Below, piece after piece: positions 62,908 to 64,000 of a stretch of DNA of 64,000 nt (position 1 is the first letter of the stretch; every line of letters starts with the position of its first letter). Both the position numbers and the translations under genes were made by a program. Source of the stretch: a virus; the IMG/VR virus record IMGVR_UViG_3300004369_000010, positions 1 to 64,000 of that record. The stretch is one strand, 5' to 3'. The notes below the pieces were generated by a model. That model had not been told where the DNA came from. It did no database searches and was given only the letters and a program-made list of their open reading frames with translations.

Positions 62908-63267
62908 TCATCCGTACCGTCTCATGGATGCCTGGTATGCCTCTTCGCCCACCTGATCGCAATAGATGCCGAAGTTCCGGTATTCGTTCACGATGCGGCC
63001 CTTATTGTCGCCCTTCGTGATGATCCGGTTCTGGCTCACAATGTAGGTGTCATCCCAATTTAGGACGATGTCGACACACCGACCGGTTCCGCACGGCAGG
63101 CGCAACCCGACGGTCTCGTCGTTCTCGTCGTAGATGGCGAACGCTTGCCCGCCCGAAATGGCATAGATGGTCATCTTGCCGATTTGCTGCGCGATGACAT
63201 TCGGATCACACGGGCGACCCTCTGCCTTCTCGCTCATCAATTTGATCTTGCTAATACTTGCGGTCAT
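62908..63267 (-). CDS. Hypothetical protein
   Basis: I start it at ATG 63267 (119 residues) after AAAGGG; the open frame extends to 63366 through the leader-peptide gene. It reads MTASISKIKLMSEKAEGRPC, AQQIGKMTIYAISGGQAFAI, GTGRCVDIVLNWDDTYIVSQ and IYCDQVGEEAYQASMRRYG. A mixed alpha/beta fold with three Cys. The family is not recognised. It overlaps the upstream leader stop (ATGA). Confidence 0.65.
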   Translation of the reverse strand: MTASISKIKLMSEKAEGRPCDPNVIAQQIGKMTIYAISGGQAFAIYDENDETVGLRLPCGTGRCVDIVLNWDDTYIVSQNRIITKGDNKGRIVNEYRNFGIYCDQVGEEAYQASMRRYG

Positions 63268-63386
63268 CGTTTCCCTTTCGTTCGATGTGTACGAGGTGTG
63301 TATGGATGTGTACGAGGTGTGTATGGGGGAGCCGTCCGGTTTCCCTTGCCCGGCTCCCCCCGCCATAATGGCGGCGGTGTTTCCAT
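63264..63386 (-). CDS. Leader peptide with 7-residue repeat (40 residues)
   Basis: The frame opens at ATG 63386 with a strong AAGGAGG site and encodes METPPPLWRGEPGKGNRTAP, then repeats PYTPRTH twice and ends in basic residues. The repeat comes from the 21-bp DNA duplication at 63284. Its stop overlaps the next ATG, so it probably couples or regulates that gene's translation. Confidence 0.55.
   Translation of the reverse strand: METPPPLWRGEPGKGNRTAPPYTPRTHPYTPRTHRTKGKR
63284..63325. repeat. Perfect 21-bp tandem repeat, two copies
   Basis: The unit (gatgtgtacgaggtgtgtat + g) lies at 63284-63304 and 63305-63325 without differences. It is in frame in the leader-peptide gene. Confidence 0.95.
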
Positions 63387-63416
63387 AACCTCCTCCTTCC
63401 TTCCTAACTACTAGAG

Positions 63417-63445
63417 ATCGTACTGACTAAATTTATCCATGTCAA
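63417..63445 (-). promoter_or_regulatory. Promoter of the leader-peptide operon
   Basis: TTGACA (63445-63440, in TTGACATGGATAAA), a 17-base spacer and TACGAT (63422-63417). AAAGATTTCTGA lies about 18 bp upstream of the -35, as at 55660. Confidence 0.85.
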
Positions 63446-63500
63446 CCTCAAAGGTGGATTTTTTCAGAAATCTTTTTTTTTAGATTTATTCGATCACAGG

Positions 63501-63529
63501 TTGCTTTTGCTACACCTATCGGTTAGAGT
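63501..63529 (+). promoter_or_regulatory. Promoter of the 63562 operon
   Basis: TTGCTT (63501-63506), a 17-base spacer and TAGAGT (63524-63529), then the leader string CCATACCTACTA (63533-63544) shared with the promoter at 52734. AAAAGGAG precedes the ATG. Confidence 0.7.
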
Positions 63530-63561
63530 CATCCATACCTACTACAGAAAAGGAGAAAGCA

Positions 63562-63663
63562 ATGACCGCCACCTGCCAAGAATGCGGCCAGACATTTGAT
63601 CTTCTGAACGAAGAAGAGGCCAACGAATTCCATTACGGTCACGACTGCGAGGAGGAGCAATGA
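63562..63663 (+). CDS. 33-residue zinc-finger-like peptide
   Basis: MTATCQECGQTFDLLNEEEA then NEFHYGHDCEEEQ: CQEC and HYGHDC form a C2H/C-type metal site. An AAGGAG site precedes ATG 63562 and the stop overlaps the next ATG (ATGA). It is acidic at the end. Probable anti-host or DNA-binding mini-protein. Confidence 0.7.
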   Translation: MTATCQECGQTFDLLNEEEANEFHYGHDCEEEQ

Positions 63664-63878
63664 CCACTAACTACCGACACCTCGTCAATACGGGGTACAT
63701 CGACAGGGCCGATGCCGTAGCGATGATGTACCCCGAACGGGCCAAAGCACTACATCCCATCCCCTACCCGTGGGAGGACTGGTGTCAGGCCACCGACAAA
63801 GAGGCCGACACCGACTGCCGCCTCGTTACCGGCAAAGGGCAGCACTACTGCTACCCCTGCTGGCTAAAGAACGTCTAG
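63660..63878 (+). CDS. Hypothetical small protein with C-terminal Cys pair
   Basis: The 72-residue protein (MTTNYRHLVNTGYIDRADAV, then YPERAKALHPIPYPWEDWCQ) ends HYCYPCWLKNV, with Cys also at DCRLVTG. It may bind zinc via CYPC and the earlier Cys. It is coupled to the 63562 peptide, with GAGGAGG just before its ATG. A strong terminator follows. Confidence 0.7.
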   Translation: MTTNYRHLVNTGYIDRADAVAMMYPERAKALHPIPYPWEDWCQATDKEADTDCRLVTGKGQHYCYPCWLKNV

Positions 63879-63927
63879 CCAACAGCTAGCAAAGCGTTCC
63901 TTGCCTGTCCCCCACTAGCAAGGACAA

Positions 63928-63968
63928 GGAAGAACCCGTCGACCGAAAGGTTGGCGGGTTCTTCCTTT
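63928..63968 (+). terminator. Strong terminator with GAAA tetraloop
   Basis: A 17-bp stem including two G-U pairs (63928-63944 with 63949-63965) with a GAAA loop is followed by TTTAC. A smaller hairpin (TCCTTGC/GCAAGGA, 63898-63904 with 63918-63924) precedes it. Confidence 0.88.
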
Positions 63969-64000
63969 ACCCCCATCGACCGGGAAAATCGCTAGTAAGG

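Noticed and set aside
1-64000. CRISPR array, integrase or attachment site
   Set aside because: No regularly spaced repeats, no recombinase motifs and no obvious att core were found.

Overview
The window is part of a large contractile-tailed phage (myovirus) genome. The diagnostic proteins are a tail sheath (24036-25484), a tail tube, a T4 gp25-type baseplate wedge, a J-like baseplate protein and a 1,210-residue tape measure. The host is probably an actinobacterium. Supporting signs are a DUF732-like lipoprotein, several TTGACA/TAnnnT promoters whose -10 lies 6-7 nt before the start codon (leaderless starts), and a secreted transglycosylase with a Thr-rich linker that resembles proteins of Acidimicrobiia. 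That last point is a guess from style, not a proven assignment. No integrase or lysogeny repressor was recognised, and neither the major capsid protein nor the prohead protease is in the window, so the genome must be longer than 64 kb.

Layout. 1-13160 (minus): a large tail-fibre region with about ten fibre or fibre-associated genes built from shared modules, a probable holin and a strong terminator at 7414-7454. 13170-27279 (minus): baseplate, tape measure, frameshifted tail chaperone, tube, sheath and head-tail joining proteins. 27353-39983 (minus): an ADP-ribosylhydrolase/phosphatase fusion, a glycosyltransferase, a PAPS-reductase-like protein between two ParB-like proteins, dCMP deaminase, RuvC, HNH, a Cas4/RecB-type nuclease, a Rad52-like annealing protein and the large terminase. 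40040-46935 (plus): portal fused to a MuF domain, a zeta-kinase/ADP-ribosyltransferase, a structured leader before a lipoprotein, and a cytosine methyltransferase broken across three frames.

46960-48420 (plus) is a compact four-gene cassette with an extreme shortage of G on its coding strand. It contains a nuclease-like protein, lies directly after the methyltransferase, and is bracketed by a 12-bp direct repeat. 48700-64000 is a mosaic of short, often convergent early-type genes: many small zinc-ribbon proteins, MazG, SSB, a DUF932 protein, a SNF2 helicase, a second deaminase, a transglycosylase and one candidate tRNA. They are driven by a recurring promoter family (TTGACATGG, 17-nt spacer) with 5'-leader hairpins or leaderless starts.

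How the genes work together. The minus-strand late block builds the tail, and the divergent region at 39984-40039 separates terminase from portal. The central block supplies packaging, recombination and nucleotide metabolism. The phage encodes both a complete ADP-ribosyltransferase motif set and an ADP-ribosylhydrolase, which suggests it writes and erases ADP-ribose marks on host or phage targets. The methyltransferase plus the G-poor cassette may be a modification/defence locus.
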